Counted from the first letter of the stretch, positions 47,203 through 56,071 are shown. The stretch is 64,000 nucleotides of DNA from Catenulispora sp. EB89 (GCF_041261445.1 NZ_JBGCCU010000038.1:32079-96078), one strand, 5' to 3'. Notes: generated from the sequence alone by a model not told the origin. A program made the numbers and translations.

Positions 47203-47943
47203 ATGAGCCAGACCGTCACCCGCGCCCTGCGCCTGCTCGCCGAGCTCGGCGACGGCGAGCGCTCGCTCGACCAGCTGGCCGAGGTGGTCGGCGTGCACAA
47301 GACCACCGTGCTGCGGCTGCTCCAGTCGCTGGAGGAGGACCGGTTCGTCTACCGGGACGCCGACTACCGCTACCACCTCGGGGCCGGGCTGTTCGCGTTG
47401 GCGAACCTGGCGATGGAGCAGCGCGGCGTCCGCCGGATCGCGGCACCGCATCTGGCCGCGCTGAACGCCGCGACCGGGCAGACCGTGCACCTGGCCGCGT
47501 ACGAGGGCGGCGAGGTCGTCTACATCGACAAGTACGACTCGCGGCACAAGGTGCGCATGTACTCGCGCGTCGGGCTGCGCGCCGGACTGCACAACACGGC
47601 GGTGGCGAAGGTGCTGCTCGCGGACCTGCCGGTGGCGGAGCGGCGGCGGGTGGTGGCGGGGATCGAGTTCGTGCCGCACACGCCGAACACCATCACCTCC
47701 GCGCCCCAGCTGCTCGCGGAGCTCGACGCGGTGGCCGCGCAGGGGTGGGCGCAGGACCACGCCGAGCACGAGACGTTCATCAACTGCGTCGGGGCGCCGG
47801 TGCGGGACGCGTCCGGGCGGGCGGTGGCCGCGGTGTCGATCTCCGTGCCGGACGTGGTGCTTCCGTACGAGCAGGTGCTGGAGCTGTTGCCGCAGCTGCT
47901 GGATACCGTGCGTGCGATTTCGGCGGACGCCGGCGCGCCGTGA
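47203..47943 (+). CDS. IclR family transcriptional regulator
   Basis: A 246-residue regulator with an N-terminal winged helix (LDQLAEVVGVHKTTVLRLLQSLEEDRFV) and a GAF-like effector domain (YIDKYDSRHKVRMYSRVG, then the segment HETFINCVGAPVRD). It lies 76 bases after the kinase gene and probably controls both arms through the palindrome at 45861-45879. IclR proteins commonly bind small keto or sugar acids, so KDG is a candidate ligand. Confidence 0.93.
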   Translation: MSQTVTRALRLLAELGDGERSLDQLAEVVGVHKTTVLRLLQSLEEDRFVYRDADYRYHLGAGLFALANLAMEQRGVRRIAAPHLAALNAATGQTVHLAAYEGGEVVYIDKYDSRHKVRMYSRVGLRAGLHNTAVAKVLLADLPVAERRRVVAGIEFVPHTPNTITSAPQLLAELDAVAAQGWAQDHAEHETFINCVGAPVRDASGRAVAAVSISVPDVVLPYEQVLELLPQLLDTVRAISADAGAP

Positions 47944-48003
47944 AATTCGGATCCTGATTCGTTTGTCTCTCCTTGACATCCCCGAAAGAAAGTGAGCCCT
48001 CTG

Positions 48004-48414
48004 ATGACCTCCGCCAAGACTGAGATCCGTACCGACGGCGCCCCGGCCCCGATGCCGATGTTCTCCCAGGGTGTGCGGAAGGGCCCCATCCTGCAGGTGT
48101 CCGGTCAGGGCGGGGAGGACCCGGCGACCGGTGAGTACGTGGCGCCAGGCGACGTGAAGGCGCAGACCGCGCGGACGCTGGAGAACGTGAAGGCGATCGT
48201 CGAGGCCGGCGGCGGCACCGTCGACGACGTCGTGATGTTCCGCGTCTACCTCACGACGCGGGACCACTTCGCGGCGATGAACGAGGCGTACGCGGAGTTC
48301 ATCGAGGCGAACATCGGCGCGGACGGTGTGAAGCCGGGCCGGACGACCATCTTCGTGGAGCTGCCGAAGGCGTCGATGCTGGTGGAGATCGACGCGCTGG
48401 CTGTCGTCGGCTGA
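48004..48414 (+). CDS. RidA family protein (enamine/imine deaminase)
   Basis: A 136-residue YjgF/YER057c/UK114 protein. The conserved active-site arginine is R113 in KPGRTTIFVELP, and the segment ILQVSGQGGEDPATGEYV is typical. RidA proteins hydrolyse the reactive 2-aminoacrylate-type enamines and imines released by PLP dehydratases, which fits its placement with a DSD1-type enzyme. The start may be ATG 48004 or GTG 47992. A strong hairpin follows the gene. Confidence 0.92.
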   Translation: MTSAKTEIRTDGAPAPMPMFSQGVRKGPILQVSGQGGEDPATGEYVAPGDVKAQTARTLENVKAIVEAGGGTVDDVVMFRVYLTTRDHFAAMNEAYAEFIEANIGADGVKPGRTTIFVELPKASMLVEIDALAVVG

Positions 48415-48438
48415 CCTGCGGGTCGGCGTCGCTCATGA

Positions 48439-48470
48439 CAGGGGCTTCATCCTGCGGGATGAGGCCCCTG
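48439..48470 (+). terminator. Hairpin terminator after ridA
   Basis: A 14-base-pair stem (CAGGGGCTTCATCC / GGATGAGGCCCCTG, one T-G pair) with a 4-base loop lies 24 bases after the RidA stop. No T run follows. Confidence 0.75.
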
Positions 48471-48548
48471 GATCTGGGGGATGACCTGCGCGGAAGTACC
48501 ATCTGTGGGCTGATCCACGATGAGGGGCGTGGCTCATAACGTCGAGGT

Positions 48549-49781
48549 ATGGAAATCAACCGACGCCGTCTGGCGGCCTCCGCGATCGTTGCCCTGTCTG
48601 TCTCCGCTATCACTTTTGTCGGGTCCGGTGCCGCTTCGGCTTCGGTTCCGGCTTCGGCTCTGGCTGCGCGACCGTCCTCGGTTTCTGCGTCTGCGGGCTC
48701 TGCCGCTCTTCCGGCCGCCGTGCATCTCGCGCTGCCGGCGCCGACCGGTCGCTACGCGGTCGGCGAGGACGTTCTGCACCTGACCGACACCAGCCGCCTC
48801 GACCCGTGGAACCCCTCGGCCGGCCATCGCCAACTGACTGTCTCAATGTTCTACCCTGCGCGTCAGGGCACCGGTCGGCCCGCGGCCTATATGAGCGCTG
48901 GCGAGGCGCAGAACTTCGTGGCTCAGCGGGTGCCGCCGGGGTTCGGCATCACCGCTGATGCTGTCGCGGCGTTGCAGACTCACGCTTTCACCGGCGCTTC
49001 CGCTGCGCACGGCAAGTTCCCGCTGGTCGTGCTGTCGCCCGGGTTGGAGAACCCGCGGGCGACTCTGACCTCGGTGGCGACCGATCTGGCCAGCCGCGGC
49101 TACGTCGTGGCGCTGGTCGGGCATCCGTACGAGGACAGCGGCGAGCAGTTGGCGGACGGGAGTATCGCACCGTGCTTGTGGTGCAGCCAGAACGGGAGCG
49201 ATCCGGCCAGTGACGATCAGTTGGTCGCCAGCCGTGGCGTGGACGTGAAGTTCGTCGTCGACCAGCTGACCCGGGGTCACGCCTGGGATCTCAGCCACCT
49301 GATAGACAAGCACAGCATCGGCATGGCCGGGCACTCGGCCGGCGGCGCGGCGGCTGCGGCGGCGATGGAGGCCGACCCGCGGATCAAGGCCGGCGTGAAC
49401 CTGGACGGCACCTTCCTGCCCGCGGTTCCGGCCGGGGCGCTCGGCGACCGGGCGTTCATGCTGTTCGGCAAGCAGAGCGACCACGTCGAGGGGGACGCGC
49501 CGTACCTGGATCCCACCTGGGGCGCCACCTGGGCCGATCTGACCGGCTACAAGCGGTGGTTCGCGGTTTCGGGCGAGGCGCACGCGTCGTTCACCGACAT
49601 CGCGGTGCTGGCGGAGGAGGTGGGGATGCCGGTCCCGGGGCAGACCCTGGACGGCATCCGCGGCATTCAGATCACTCGGGACTACGTCGCAGCGTTCTTC
49701 GACAAGACTCTGAAGGGCGAGTCGTCGCCGCTGATGGCAGGCAACTCGGCGGCGTATCCGGAGGTGGCGGAACAGCCGTAG
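48549..49781 (+). CDS. Secreted alpha/beta hydrolase (PAF-acetylhydrolase-like)
   Basis: A 410-residue exported esterase-type protein. A signal peptide ends near ASASV (about residue 33), followed by an S/A-rich spacer. The segment MFYPARQGTGRPAAYM, the oxyanion strand LVVLSPGL and the nucleophile elbow GHSAGG (about residue 260) follow the platelet-activating-factor acetylhydrolase pattern. The catalytic His is probably in GEAHASFTD. A CLWC pair near residue 215 could form a disulfide. The substrate is unknown. Confidence 0.85.
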   Translation: MEINRRRLAASAIVALSVSAITFVGSGAASASVPASALAARPSSVSASAGSAALPAAVHLALPAPTGRYAVGEDVLHLTDTSRLDPWNPSAGHRQLTVSMFYPARQGTGRPAAYMSAGEAQNFVAQRVPPGFGITADAVAALQTHAFTGASAAHGKFPLVVLSPGLENPRATLTSVATDLASRGYVVALVGHPYEDSGEQLADGSIAPCLWCSQNGSDPASDDQLVASRGVDVKFVVDQLTRGHAWDLSHLIDKHSIGMAGHSAGGAAAAAAMEADPRIKAGVNLDGTFLPAVPAGALGDRAFMLFGKQSDHVEGDAPYLDPTWGATWADLTGYKRWFAVSGEAHASFTDIAVLAEEVGMPVPGQTLDGIRGIQITRDYVAAFFDKTLKGESSPLMAGNSAAYPEVAEQP

Positions 49782-49808
49782 ACGGGCCGTTGATCGGAGA
49801 ATGGCCTT

Positions 49809-50492
49809 ATGACGGTTCGTGATTCTGTGGCTGATGGCAGGTACTTGGTGCTCGGCGGTTCGGGCCGGACCGGCTCGCTCGTGACGTCGCTGCTGCTGGA
49901 GCGGGGTGCGCGGGTGACGGTCGCGGGGCGGCGTCCGCGTGGCGTCGCGGGCGCCGCTGGCACCGTTAGCACTGCCGACACCGTCGTGGTCGACCTGGCG
50001 TCCGGCTTCGACGCGGCGCAGCTCGACGGCTACGACGGAGTGGTGATCTCGGTCGAACCGCCGACGGACGACCACGGCGCCGAGGCGGTGATGCACCACG
50101 GCGTGGCGGCGGTCGCCAAGGCCGCCGCCCGAAGCGGCGCACGGGTGGTGCTGGTCTCGCAGATCTACATCACCCGGGCCGCGGAGCACCCGGACATGTC
50201 AGGGATCGTCACCGCCCGCGGCCGGGGTGAGGAGGCGCTGCGGGCCAGCAGGGCGGCGTACACGATCGTGCGGCCGGCGTGGCTGACATCGGGGCCGGCG
50301 TCCGGGGTGCGGCTGGAGCAGGGCGACGCCGGAGACGGACGGATCAGCCGGGCTTCGGTGGCGGCGGCTGCCGTCGCGGCGCTGGTGTCGCAGGATGCGG
50401 CGGGGAAGACGTTCGAGATTTACGACGCGGGCGATGCGGTGCCGGATTGGTCGGCGGAGTTCGCGGCGTTGGCTGCTGACTCAGGGGCTTGA
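49809..50492 (+). CDS. NAD(P)-binding atypical SDR protein
   Basis: A 227-residue Rossmann protein with GGSGRTGS near residue 16 and the NmrA/SDR-a5-like pattern (AGRRPRG, VVISVEPP, AYTIVRPAWL). It lacks an obvious catalytic Tyr-x-x-x-Lys, so it may be a redox sensor or quinone-type reductase. It starts 27 bases after the hydrolase stop and may be cotranscribed with it. Confidence 0.8.
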   Translation: MTVRDSVADGRYLVLGGSGRTGSLVTSLLLERGARVTVAGRRPRGVAGAAGTVSTADTVVVDLASGFDAAQLDGYDGVVISVEPPTDDHGAEAVMHHGVAAVAKAAARSGARVVLVSQIYITRAAEHPDMSGIVTARGRGEEALRASRAAYTIVRPAWLTSGPASGVRLEQGDAGDGRISRASVAAAAVAALVSQDAAGKTFEIYDAGDAVPDWSAEFAALAADSGA

Positions 50493-50643
50493 TGCGCTCG
50501 GGGGTGCGTAGAAACACGTAATTCGTTACTGCTGTTTGGGTTCGGGGCGGTTGCGAGGGGCTTTTGTCCGGGTCGGGCTGGCTACGGTGTGGGGCCAAAG
50601 ACACGTAGCTTTGTACCGGTCGTCGACTCGACGGAGGACTTTC

Positions 50644-51333
50644 ATGGCCGACCCGACCGTCCCGAATCCTGTGGATCCGTCGATGGGTTCGACGCCGCCC
50701 GTACCGCCTGTGCCGCCCTCCAAGCCTGCGCTTTCGTCCCGCTCTCTAGCGGTCGGCGTCGTCGGGCTGGTGGTCGGCGCACTGGCGGTGGGCATCCCGT
50801 GGGCGACGTCCGGCTCCGGAACGGCCTTCGGCGCGGAGAGCGGCGCTCTGAAGGCACCGGCATCCATCGGCGCGTACGTCCCCCTAGCGCAAAACCCCAA
50901 GACCGACGCGGCGACCGCCAAGCGCATCCAGACCTCGGACCCGATCAGCGCCAAGAACCTCTCGGCCGCCTACGGCGGAGCCGCGACGACAGTGCAGCAG
51001 TACTCCGACGCCGGCCTCGAGAACTTCGTCGAGTTGGAAGCGGTCCGCGCGCAGAGCCCCACGCCGTTCCTGCCGTACGTGGACGCCGCATCGATCGGCA
51101 TGGACAAGCCCACGCAGGAGGTCGACACCTTCGGCCACGTCAACTGCCTCGTCGCGAACACCCCCGTCCCCGCAGGACAACAGGAGCAGCCAGGCAGCAG
51201 CAGCGCCGTCACCTGCGAGCGCACCTCCGCCCACCTGACCATCCGCCTCCGCTTCGGCGGCGACGGCGACCTGATGCACTCGCCGCAGCAGGCGGCGGCT
51301 TTGGTGGACACGGCTTGGAACTCGATGAGCTAG
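50644..51333 (+). CDS. Membrane-anchored protein of unknown function
   Basis: A 229-residue protein with a proline-rich cytoplasmic head (PPVPPVPPSKP), one membrane segment (about 34-55) and an extracytoplasmic domain with two cysteines (NCLVANT and VTCERTS) that could form a disulfide. The ATG at 50644 is preceded by GGAGGACT. It looks like a small actinomycete sensor or lipoprotein-like protein without enzyme motifs. Confidence 0.72.
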   Translation: MADPTVPNPVDPSMGSTPPVPPVPPSKPALSSRSLAVGVVGLVVGALAVGIPWATSGSGTAFGAESGALKAPASIGAYVPLAQNPKTDAATAKRIQTSDPISAKNLSAAYGGAATTVQQYSDAGLENFVELEAVRAQSPTPFLPYVDAASIGMDKPTQEVDTFGHVNCLVANTPVPAGQQEQPGSSSAVTCERTSAHLTIRLRFGGDGDLMHSPQQAAALVDTAWNSMS

Positions 51334-51815
51334 GCGGTATCGGTCGTACGTGTGTCCTGAGCCTGGGAGCGGATGCGTCGGGTGGATCGAGTGTGCAGCT
51401 CAGCAGGTGGCTGTAGAACCAAACTGCACCCTTCGGAATGCATCCCCAATTGACTACGCTCTGACAAGATCTGGCTTGCGTCGGCGAAGCACAGCCTCTT
51501 GGGCTCTCGGTCAATTTCAAGCACAGGTTAGGGTGCTCTCTATGTCTACGGCGGTCGAATAATAGCAAGGTTTTGTCAGGTAGTTTATTCAAGCTGGCGC
51601 GTCATCACAGGACCCTGATTTTTTGCCAAGAGTCCCCGATTCCATGGACGGGCGCGGTTTTGCCCACTTACACTCTGTGCGTAGCCGCAGCGTAACCGTG
51701 CACGATCAGAGCGCAGCTTTGTGCGCTTTGATCACCATGGCTTTGCGTTCCGGGGACAGGCGGCGAGCCGCGTCTTGGTCGCGCCTGTTGCAGGAGCCGG
51801 CAGGGGGAGGGACAG
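51334..51815. other. Lower-GC interval without a clear gene (482 bases)
   Basis: The base composition drops visibly compared with neighbours. Short open frames occur but none has a convincing start or family pattern. One at 51623-51829 overlaps the DUF397 start and could be a gene remnant. It marks the left edge of an accessory patch. Confidence 0.5.
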
Positions 51816-52040
51816 ATGTCGGATCATGATCCTGTGCTCACGTGGCGAACCGCCTCGTTCTGTGGTGAGGACAGCTGCGTAGAGGTCGCGATTGGCGCTG
51901 GGCGGGTATACGTCCGCAACTCCAGAAGACGCGCTCAAGAGCCGATGGTGTTTGACTTCAATGAGTGGGAAGCCTTCGTGCTGGGAGTTCGCAACCACGA
52001 GTTCGACGCCCCACCGCTTTCAGGCGGGGCAGACGCATGA
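51816..52040 (+). CDS. DUF397 domain protein
   Basis: A 74-residue protein of the DUF397 family: WRTASFCGEDSCVEVAIGAGRVYVRNS, then FDFNEWEAFVLGVRNHEFD. These small proteins usually sit next to an Scr1-type XRE regulator, with which they act as an antitoxin-like or regulatory pair in streptomycetes. Here the regulator is 1.1 kb away on the other strand, separated by two small membrane-protein genes. A strong ribosome site (GGGGGAGGGACAG) precedes the ATG. Confidence 0.9.
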   Translation: MSDHDPVLTWRTASFCGEDSCVEVAIGAGRVYVRNSRRRAQEPMVFDFNEWEAFVLGVRNHEFDAPPLSGGADA

Positions 52041-52110
52041 GCTGTGCCGTCATAGGCAGATGCAGAACATGGCAAACTAAAACGGACACGTTCGGAGTGG
52101 TTGTCTCGAT

Positions 52111-52521
52111 ATGAGTGGCATAACGCGCAAGGTTGACTACGCTGGGTCGCATGCACACACAGTGCATCGTGTCGGTTACCGCGGCGACCAGGTTGAGAGA
52201 CTTCCTGTGGCTCACAGCACCACTGGCGACGAACCGTCGTCGACGGTTGAAGTCCCTGCTTCGAGGGTCGATTTTCCGACGTCGCTGAGCCCGGCGAACA
52301 GGCTGCGGATTTTGCTGGCCACGACGGAGGTCCCCGGTCGGGAACGCTGGCCGTCGCTCTCGTTGCCGGTCTACGCCGCGACAGGCGGATCGCTGGCGGT
52401 CTTGGTCAGTGCCTTTGCGGCGTTCATCGTTCCGGATTCGTGGTCGGTTCCGGTCTGGATCGGTCTTGCTTTCGTGCTGTGCACTGTTGTCGGCCTGTCG
52501 GCGGACAGATTTGTCGACTGA
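52111..52521 (+). CDS. Small membrane protein of unknown function
   Basis: A 136-residue protein with a polar N-terminal half and two adjacent membrane segments near the C-terminus (about 90-108 and 113-130). The start is uncertain; GTG 52207 would remove 32 unconvincing residues. It ends 5 bases before the end of a second 2-TM protein gene on the other strand. I do not recognise the family. Confidence 0.5.
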   Translation: MSGITRKVDYAGSHAHTVHRVGYRGDQVERLPVAHSTTGDEPSSTVEVPASRVDFPTSLSPANRLRILLATTEVPGRERWPSLSLPVYAATGGSLAVLVSAFAAFIVPDSWSVPVWIGLAFVLCTVVGLSADRFVD

Positions 52522-52526
52522 TCGAG

Positions 52527-53090
52527 TCAAAGATCGGCTGTCGAGTTGTCATCGGACGGCGCGGCGGACACCTTGCGGCGAGAAGATTTGATCTTCTTCG
52601 CGGCGGTCAGTCCGGTCCAGAGGATCAGGCCGCTGGTGGCGATGAAACCTACGGCGAGGCCTTTTCCGCTTTCCAGGCCGTGCAGCCCGTGGTGGCCGAC
52701 CACTATGGTTGACGCCAGCCCGGCGAAGACTGTCACGGTCGGTACGAAGTACGGACCCAGCCATTCGAAGCACGCGATGACCATCAGGTATCGGCGAACT
52801 CGCGGCCCTTGGATCGTCACGTCTTCGCCAGGGTTGATCCTTTCGATTCCCGCGATCAGCCTTGCCTTGATGTTCAAGCTGACAGGGTCGTGGGTCTCGG
52901 GACGTTCGGCCGCGTCGACCGTCGTCGGGCGGCGAAATCCATTGGCATGTCGCTCGGTCTTTTTGGTCGGCGGCGCCGACTTGACCCTGTTCGAGCCCTG
53001 CTTGGGGGCAGGCGTACCCGGCCTTTCGGCGGACGTGGGTTGCGAAGGAGCGCCTTCCGTCCGACGTCCAGTTTGGGAGTTGCCTGACAC
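52527..53090 (-). CDS. Two-TM membrane protein with disordered N-terminus
   Basis: A 187-residue protein: about 70 residues of polar, probably disordered head, a short domain (NIKARLIAGIERINPGEDV), two membrane segments (about 108-130 and 143-165) and a basic tail (AAKKIKSSRRK). It begins at GTG 53090 behind GAGG. It faces the other small membrane protein tail to tail and lies downstream of the XRE regulator on the same strand. Function is unknown; the 2-TM design resembles membrane effectors of small defence modules only in outline. Confidence 0.6.
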   Translation of the reverse strand: MSGNSQTGRRTEGAPSQPTSAERPGTPAPKQGSNRVKSAPPTKKTERHANGFRRPTTVDAAERPETHDPVSLNIKARLIAGIERINPGEDVTIQGPRVRRYLMVIACFEWLGPYFVPTVTVFAGLASTIVVGHHGLHGLESGKGLAVGFIATSGLILWTGLTAAKKIKSSRRKVSAAPSDDNSTADL

Positions 53091-53183
53091 CGGGATGACC
53101 TCTTACCTGTGGTAACGAGACAGGGATGATGCGCGGGTGAAGCTGGTACCTATGCTGAGCCAGTCGCCGGATCGGCCGTCGCC

Positions 53184-54038
53184 TTAACGGGCGGTGTTCC
53201 GTATCAGTCCCTTGATAAGATCCGTTGCTTCATTGCCGTATGTCGCGATTCGCTTCAGGTCGCTGAAGGTCCTCCGGTACTTCGAGACGATGCCGGCTTC
53301 TTCGCGGATGAGCGTGAGGCCGAGCGGTGTCTCAAAGGACACGACATCACCGTCGCCGTCGTCGTAGGCCATGACGTCGAAGGGGCCGATCATCCCTGGG
53401 TGAGACCCCATCTCGAACCGGATGATCCCGAGGTTGACGTGATCACGGTCTGCGACTTCAAGTAGGCGCTCCAGCTGAGCCCGCATGACCTGCCGGCCAC
53501 CGACCTGAATGTGGAGCGCGGCCTCGCCCACCACGAAGTTGGCCTGGGGCGGTTCGGTGCGCTCGAAAATACTCTGACGCCGCATGCGGAGCTCGGTTCG
53601 CCGGTCGACGTCGTCCTGGAAGAAGCTGGTGATGACGCTCCTTGCGTAGTCCGGGGTCTGAAGCAGCGCTGGGACCACCGCAGGATGGGCGATGAACAGT
53701 TCCGCAGCGGAGGCTTCATACCCAAGGCGTTGTGCGAAGTTGGGACTCACGAAGTCGCTGTACTCGCTCCACCACGGCGGGCGTCGGCTGGCGCGAGACG
53801 CGGCGAGGATCTCGTCGACCTTTGATGCGGCGGTGACCCCGTAGAGGTTCATCAGCGCCTTCAGGTCGTTCGTCGAGATGTTGACGGCTCCGGACTCGAT
53901 ACGGATCACCTTGGTGGGGGACCAGTCCATCGCGTCCGCCACTTCGCGCTGGAGCAACCCGGCTTCCTCGCGCATGCGCTTCAGTTCACGGCGCAGCTTG
54001 CGCTTGTCGTAGTTCGGGTTGACCGCCGTGCTGCTCAC
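53184..54038 (-). CDS. Scr1-family XRE regulator with DUF5753 domain
   Basis: A 284-residue regulator. An N-terminal helix-turn-helix (REEAGLLQREVADAMDWSPTKVIRIESG) is followed by a DUF5753-type domain (VVPALLQTPDYARSVI, RRQSIFERTEPPQANFVVGEAALH, then SHPGMIGPFDVM). The family normally pairs with DUF397 proteins. I use the GTG at 54038, behind GGAAGGGG; the frame extends to 54104 without conservation. The DUF397 partner is probably the gene at 51816. Confidence 0.93.
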   Translation of the reverse strand: MSSTAVNPNYDKRKLRRELKRMREEAGLLQREVADAMDWSPTKVIRIESGAVNISTNDLKALMNLYGVTAASKVDEILAASRASRRPPWWSEYSDFVSPNFAQRLGYEASAAELFIAHPAVVPALLQTPDYARSVITSFFQDDVDRRTELRMRRQSIFERTEPPQANFVVGEAALHIQVGGRQVMRAQLERLLEVADRDHVNLGIIRFEMGSHPGMIGPFDVMAYDDGDGDVVSFETPLGLTLIREEAGIVSKYRRTFSDLKRIATYGNEATDLIKGLIRNTAR

Positions 54039-54661
54039 GTGACCCCTTCCGTGGCGCTGTGATTCTTCGATTCGGCTTGGCGCAGCCGTTGTGCGCACAG
54101 GCACTCGTGTTGTCAGCCTAACATCAGCGGCGTCAGGTGCCGTCTGCTATGTGACCGAGCGAATAGCACCTGCCGATCCGCAACCTAGCAAAACGCCATG
54201 TGGCGGAACTGACGGATCGTCAGCAAGGCTTCGATTTTCCGCAGTGGGTGGTCTGCGAAGCCGATCGCACCTGTCGCTTTGTTTGCCAAATGCAAGAAGC
54301 CGACCGCACCCCTTGGTCGGGTATGGCCGCGTCCACCACCACAACGAATCGGCGCCGACGTGTGTTCCCGGTCGCATCAAGATCCTGAATGCGGTGCCTG
54401 GTAGCCCACGTCGTTGTGAGCCTATCGACGTCTACCGACATATCTCGATGGCGGACGGCTCCGCCGCACAACACCGGCCTGATCAGACGTCAGCGCACGC
54501 GTCAGAAGCTCGTGCCTCGAAAGGCAAACCTTCATAAGAAACGCTGATGGAGGCGGTGGCACGCGCCTGGCGCGCCACCGATCTCGCGGCGGAGATCGTT
54601 TCAGCGGGGTCGAGTATCCGTCCTGGTGTTGACGGCGACGGAAGCGACTCGGCCGACGGTG
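54039..54661. other. Interval without a clear gene (623 bases)
   Basis: It is upstream of the XRE gene and downstream of the MFS gene. Composition is somewhat below that of the flanks. A possible 62-codon frame at 54200-54388 begins plausibly (AELTDRQQGFDFPQWVVCEADRTC) but has no ribosome site or recognised family. A GC-rich hairpin with GGTGGC/GCCACC arms lies near 54553-54580. Confidence 0.5.
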
Positions 54662-55888
54662 CTATGCGAGTTCGTGTACGGATCGGTCGACCGCCGCCGA
54701 GGACTCCTCAATCAGCGCCGGCGGCTGCAAAAAGCTGGTTCCCCAAGCGACCGCGCTCGTCACCAACGCGAAAAGCAGGCCGGTGAGCACGGTGGCGGAG
54801 GCGCTGTGGTTGGTGATGGCGATGCCGCCGGCGAAGGAGCCGAAGGCGATGCCGATGTTGGCTGCGGAGACTGGCAGGGATTGGGCCAACTCGCCGCCGG
54901 GGCCTGCCAGGGCGATGACTCGCACCTGTAGTGAGGGTACGCAGCTGTAGAAGGACAGGCCCAGGGCGAGTAGTGCGATCGGGACCAGCCAGGGGATCGA
55001 GCCGACGATGGAGAGTGCCAGCAGGGAGGCTGCTATGCCGGCGGATCCGATGATCAGGGTGCGGCTGGCGTTCCGGTCGGCGAATGTGCCGCCGCCGAAT
55101 GAGCCGACTGCGGTGGCCGCGCCGTAGGCCAGGAGGAAGACGCTCAGCATTGCTCCGGAGATGCCGGTGACGTGTTGCAGGAAGGGCACGAGGTAGGTCA
55201 GCGGTGCGAAAACCGCGGAGAACACGATGAAGTTCAGGAACAGCACGGCGAGGACTCTGGGCGCGAAGGCGTGTCTGGCCTGGTGTGCGGCGCCGGCGGT
55301 GGTGGGGGGAGTGGTCGGGATCAGTGCCACCGTGCCGATCAGCACCACCGCGGCCCCGACCACGATCGCCAGGAATGAGCCGCGCCAGCCGAGGGTCTGG
55401 CCGACCAGGGTGCCCAGCGGCAGGCCGAGTGCGCCCGACAGTGCGACGCCGGAGATGACGATCCCGATCGCCTGACCGATGCGCTCCGGGGGGACGACAG
55501 TCATGACCGCCGTGAACGCAGCCGCGATGAACAGGCCCTGCAGTGCGCCGATGCCGAAGCGCAGCACCAGGAACAGGCCGTAGGCGTGGGTCAGTACCGC
55601 GAGCAGGTTGCACGCGATGAACACCGTGACCGCGGCGACGAGGACGAGCTTCTTCTCCAGCCTGATCGTCGCCGCGGTCAGGAGCGGGCCGCCGATGGCG
55701 AGTCCGAGTGCGTACACGGTGACCATGTGGCCGGCTGACGAGATGGACACGTGGAAGTCCGTGGCGATCCGGTTCAGCACACCGACCACGAGTAGTTCGC
55801 CGCTGCCGAGCACGAACATCCCCAAGAACAGTGTGGCCAGGGCCAGGTTGGTTCTGCCTGGACTCAGTGCGGTCTTTTGGGCACTCAT
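54662..55888 (-). CDS. MFS drug-efflux transporter (AraJ/Cmx-like)
   Basis: A 408-residue DHA1-type permease with twelve membrane segments. It has the N-terminal LGMFVLGSGELLVVGVLNRIA pattern and motif C-like GVALSGALGLPLGTLVG in the fifth helix. The ATG at 55888 follows GGGGAAG. It is divergent from an HxlR-type regulator, with a palindrome between, so it is probably an inducible efflux pump. The substrate is unknown. Confidence 0.92.
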   Translation of the reverse strand: MSAQKTALSPGRTNLALATLFLGMFVLGSGELLVVGVLNRIATDFHVSISSAGHMVTVYALGLAIGGPLLTAATIRLEKKLVLVAAVTVFIACNLLAVLTHAYGLFLVLRFGIGALQGLFIAAAFTAVMTVVPPERIGQAIGIVISGVALSGALGLPLGTLVGQTLGWRGSFLAIVVGAAVVLIGTVALIPTTPPTTAGAAHQARHAFAPRVLAVLFLNFIVFSAVFAPLTYLVPFLQHVTGISGAMLSVFLLAYGAATAVGSFGGGTFADRNASRTLIIGSAGIAASLLALSIVGSIPWLVPIALLALGLSFYSCVPSLQVRVIALAGPGGELAQSLPVSAANIGIAFGSFAGGIAITNHSASATVLTGLLFALVTSAVAWGTSFLQPPALIEESSAAVDRSVHELA

Positions 55889-55986
55889 GGGCGTTCTTCC
55901 CCTTTTGCTACGCTGCGACGAGTTGTCGCAGGGCCCTGTTGGACGCCGCCTGGTGCGGCCGTCGAGCGCACACGCTAGTCCTGTCT

Positions 55987-56003
55987 AGTTGTTAAAAACA
56001 AGT
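55987..56003. promoter_or_regulatory. Palindrome in the MFS/HxlR divergent gap
   Basis: AGTTGTTAAAAACAAGT has 7-base arms with one mismatch around AAA. It is AT-rich in a GC-rich setting and lies midway between divergent genes, the expected place for an HxlR operator. Confidence 0.6.
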
Positions 56004-56071
56004 GATATGAGTTTTGAATAGCAAGCTGAGGTCGTGGTGGTTTAAGATCGAGCGGAACAAGGAGGGTCGCC

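Noticed and set aside
54091..54537. A 148-codon plus-strand open frame
   Set aside because: It starts inside the promoter region of the XRE gene, has no ribosome site and yields a low-complexity, non-globular product.
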